Both the position numbers and the translations under genes were made by a program. A DNA stretch of 64,000 nt from Catonia carolina (lineage: Eukaryota; Arthropoda; Insecta; Hemiptera; Achilidae). Numbering within the stretch: the first letter of the stretch is position 1; each line of letters starts with the position of its first letter. The stretch is taken from contig JAQMRL010000006.1 of NCBI GenBank assembly GCA_035578175.1, positions 59,189,001 through 59,253,000 of the forward strand. Direction: 5' to 3'. Under the pieces are notes generated by a model. That model saw only the letters and a program-made list of their open reading frames with translations, was not told the origin of the DNA and searched no databases. Below, one piece after another: positions 62,722 to 64,000 of the stretch.

Positions 62722-63115
62722 ATGCCCATAACGAGCAGGTGGAGTGTTAAATTAATTGCGCACTTGATCTGTTGGTTCTAGGGCTACAAAAATAGTTCTG
62801 TTTCTTATTACATAGTCAGCTAATTATATGTCTAAACTATTTAGGAGAGAAGAGGTAGAGGTGTAAAATACACTAGTCAGAGTTATCTCCTCTGAGAGTA
62901 ATGAATTTCATTACGCAGCCAGACCCAATCGTGAATAAAGTGAAGGTGTCATTCGCACGGTGGAAAGTGGGTGCTTTTCGTAGGGCCCGGCATGCTGATA
63001 AGCATACTCTTTTAACTCAGTCAGGAAGGCAAAAGTAAACCACCTCACTCCTCGTTTTTACTTAGTAAAACCTCTAGAGGTTCAAACCAGCCTTTTGGCT
63101 GTTGACCTAAACAAC
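62722..63115 (+). mobile_element. SINE-B, full-length
   Basis: GCCCATAACGAGCAGGTGGA to GGTTCAAACCAGCCTTTTGG, CTGTTGACCTAAACAACAAC. All landmarks are present. Confidence 0.88.
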
Positions 63116-63222
63116 AACAGAAAGTATTGAGGGTTAATTAATTTATCCCCATTAAGACATTTTATTTTGACGTTGTCAATTTTTATTATATAACTGAACT
63201 CGGACACTTTATGATGTGTTGA

Positions 63223-63283
63223 CCCAACGGGTTGGTCCAGTGGGTAAGTCATCGCAGTAAATCAGCTGTTTAACTTATCAGTT
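63223..63283 (+). mobile_element. SINE-A, outer copy head (split)
   Basis: ACCCAACGGGTTGGTCCAGT with AAATCAGCTGTTTAAC is the head of a plus-strand SINE-A that resumes at about 63613. Confidence 0.8.
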
Positions 63284-63612
63284 TTTTTTAATCCCTAATA
63301 TGTGTACGTTGCAATCTGTTCAATTTAGAACAATAAGCAACCCGATGACCCAATGAGATGAGGATGGTGTGTATGACATGTAAATTAAGTGTAATCTTGT
63401 ACAGACTCATGCTGACCATTCCTGAGAGAATATGGTTAATTAAACCGCAACCATCAAAGTACACCGGTAACCACTGACTAGTATTCAAATCTGTATAAAA
63501 GTAGCTACCTTTACTAGGATTTGAACCAGGAACCTTCGTCTCCGAAAATCAGCTTTTAAATAGCTGACTCACGGCGACGACTTTATCTCTAGACTAACCC
63601 GGTGGGTATTGA
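63284..63612 (-). mobile_element. SINE-A inserted into SINE-A in opposite orientation
   Basis: On the minus strand it is a full-length copy: ACCCACCGGGTTAGTCTAGA, B box GGTTCAAATCC (63523-63513), and a tail TATTAGGGATTAAAAAAAA. It splits the plus-strand copy in its anticodon-like arm. The junctions TTATCAG and ATTGATTTTCAG are similar, but an exact target duplication is not clear. Confidence 0.85.
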
Positions 63613-63853
63613 TTTTCAGTGATGAAGGTTCCGTGGTTCAAATCCTAGTAAAGATTGTTTATTTTATGCAGATTTGAATAATAGATAATTATTACTACGT
63701 CCTTTGATGGTTGAGGTGCAATCATCTATACTCTTTCAGGAATGGTCAGCCTGAGTTTGTACAAGACTACATATCATTACATTGGGTCTTGAGGTTCCTT
63801 GTTGTTCTTAAATTGAACAGATTCCAAAGTACACATATTACAGATTAAAAAAA
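63613..63853 (+). mobile_element. SINE-A, outer copy, remainder
   Basis: GATTTTCAGTGATGAAGGTT, the B box GGTTCAAATCCTAG (63637-63650), GGTCAGCCTGAGTTTGTACA and the end AAAGTACACATATTACAGAT continue the split copy. A deletion of about 15 bp lies around 63770. Confidence 0.85.
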
Positions 63854-63854
63854 T

Positions 63855-64000
63855 GTGTTAAATATTTGAATGGTTTTGGAACGTTATGTTTGGAACCTTC
63901 TAGAAGTTTAGCAACATTTATAAAAAGTTGTACGCTATTGAATCGATGACAAGTCTTTTCAAAAACTTCTATTGTAAAATTTAAATAAATTTTATTGAGT
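63855..64000. other. Unrecognised window edge
   Basis: Nothing is recognised in the final 145 bp. Confidence 0.5.

Noticed and set aside
1..64000. Bacterial or phage features, operons, ribosome-binding sites
   Set aside because: None are present. The transposon, SINE and LINE content is that of an animal nuclear genome.

Overview
Kind of sequence. The window is AT-rich, gene-poor nuclear DNA of an animal, most likely an insect. The evidence is Tc1, mariner and hAT DNA transposons, Jockey-like and RTE-like LINE fragments, tRNA-derived SINEs with A and B boxes, long CA microsatellites, a metazoan-type histone 3' stem-loop and a JIP3/sunday driver pseudogene. A hemipteran with a large repeat-rich genome would fit, but that is an impression and nothing here proves it. 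I see no intact host protein gene. Almost every recognisable feature is a mobile element or its remains.

Families named here for convenience. SINE-A is about 320-330 bp with a tRNA-like head. SINE-B is about 392 bp and ends in a CAGCC/GGCTG hairpin followed by TGATGACCTAAACAA. SINE-C is tRNA-like with a tail near ATGCGACGTTAAATAAA. SINE-D is tRNA-like with a tail near AAACAGTCAGACGTAAAACC. LINE-A, LINE-B and LINE-C are known only from C-terminal coding tails. Repeat-D is about 1 kb, unclassified, and begins TTTTTACTTTCTCTTGCC. Repeat-R is a 130-bp repeat with two copies.

Layout. 1-13 kb holds LINE fragments (LINE-C, Jockey-like, LINE-A). At 3.7-4.4 kb there is a three-unit tandem repeat, a 150-bp hairpin and a hammerhead-like core. 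9.6-10.6 kb and 14.5-15.5 kb hold TTAA-bounded elements. 16-22 kb is a run of LINE remains. 24-37 kb carries SINE-A copies, LINE-A, an RTE-like reverse transcriptase with FADD, and a Repeat-D copy containing a 188-bp hammerhead-like insertion with a 12-bp target duplication. 37.8-40.6 kb is a nest of Repeat-D, a hAT transposon and a foldback element with arms of about 385 bp. 43-50 kb is dense SINE-A and SINE-B, including a SINE inside a SINE and a TTAA insertion inside a SINE-B. 52.2-53.8 kb is the odd part: a GC-rich block with a TATA box and a perfect histone-type stem-loop but no recognisable histone, then a JIP3/syd pseudogene, then an inverted duplication. 55.7-58.7 kb holds a Tc1 element with a full-length SINE-B in it, and a mariner whose 5' end is replaced by an inverted copy of its own 3' end. 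58.7-64 kb is SINE-B, LINE-C, SINE-C, Repeat-D and a second nested SINE-A pair.

How it fits together. The parts record successive insertions rather than a pathway. SINEs depend on LINE reverse transcriptases, and the retropseudogene points to the same machinery. Several long inverted repeats could make double-stranded RNA if transcribed. All positions of old repeats are approximate at the edges.
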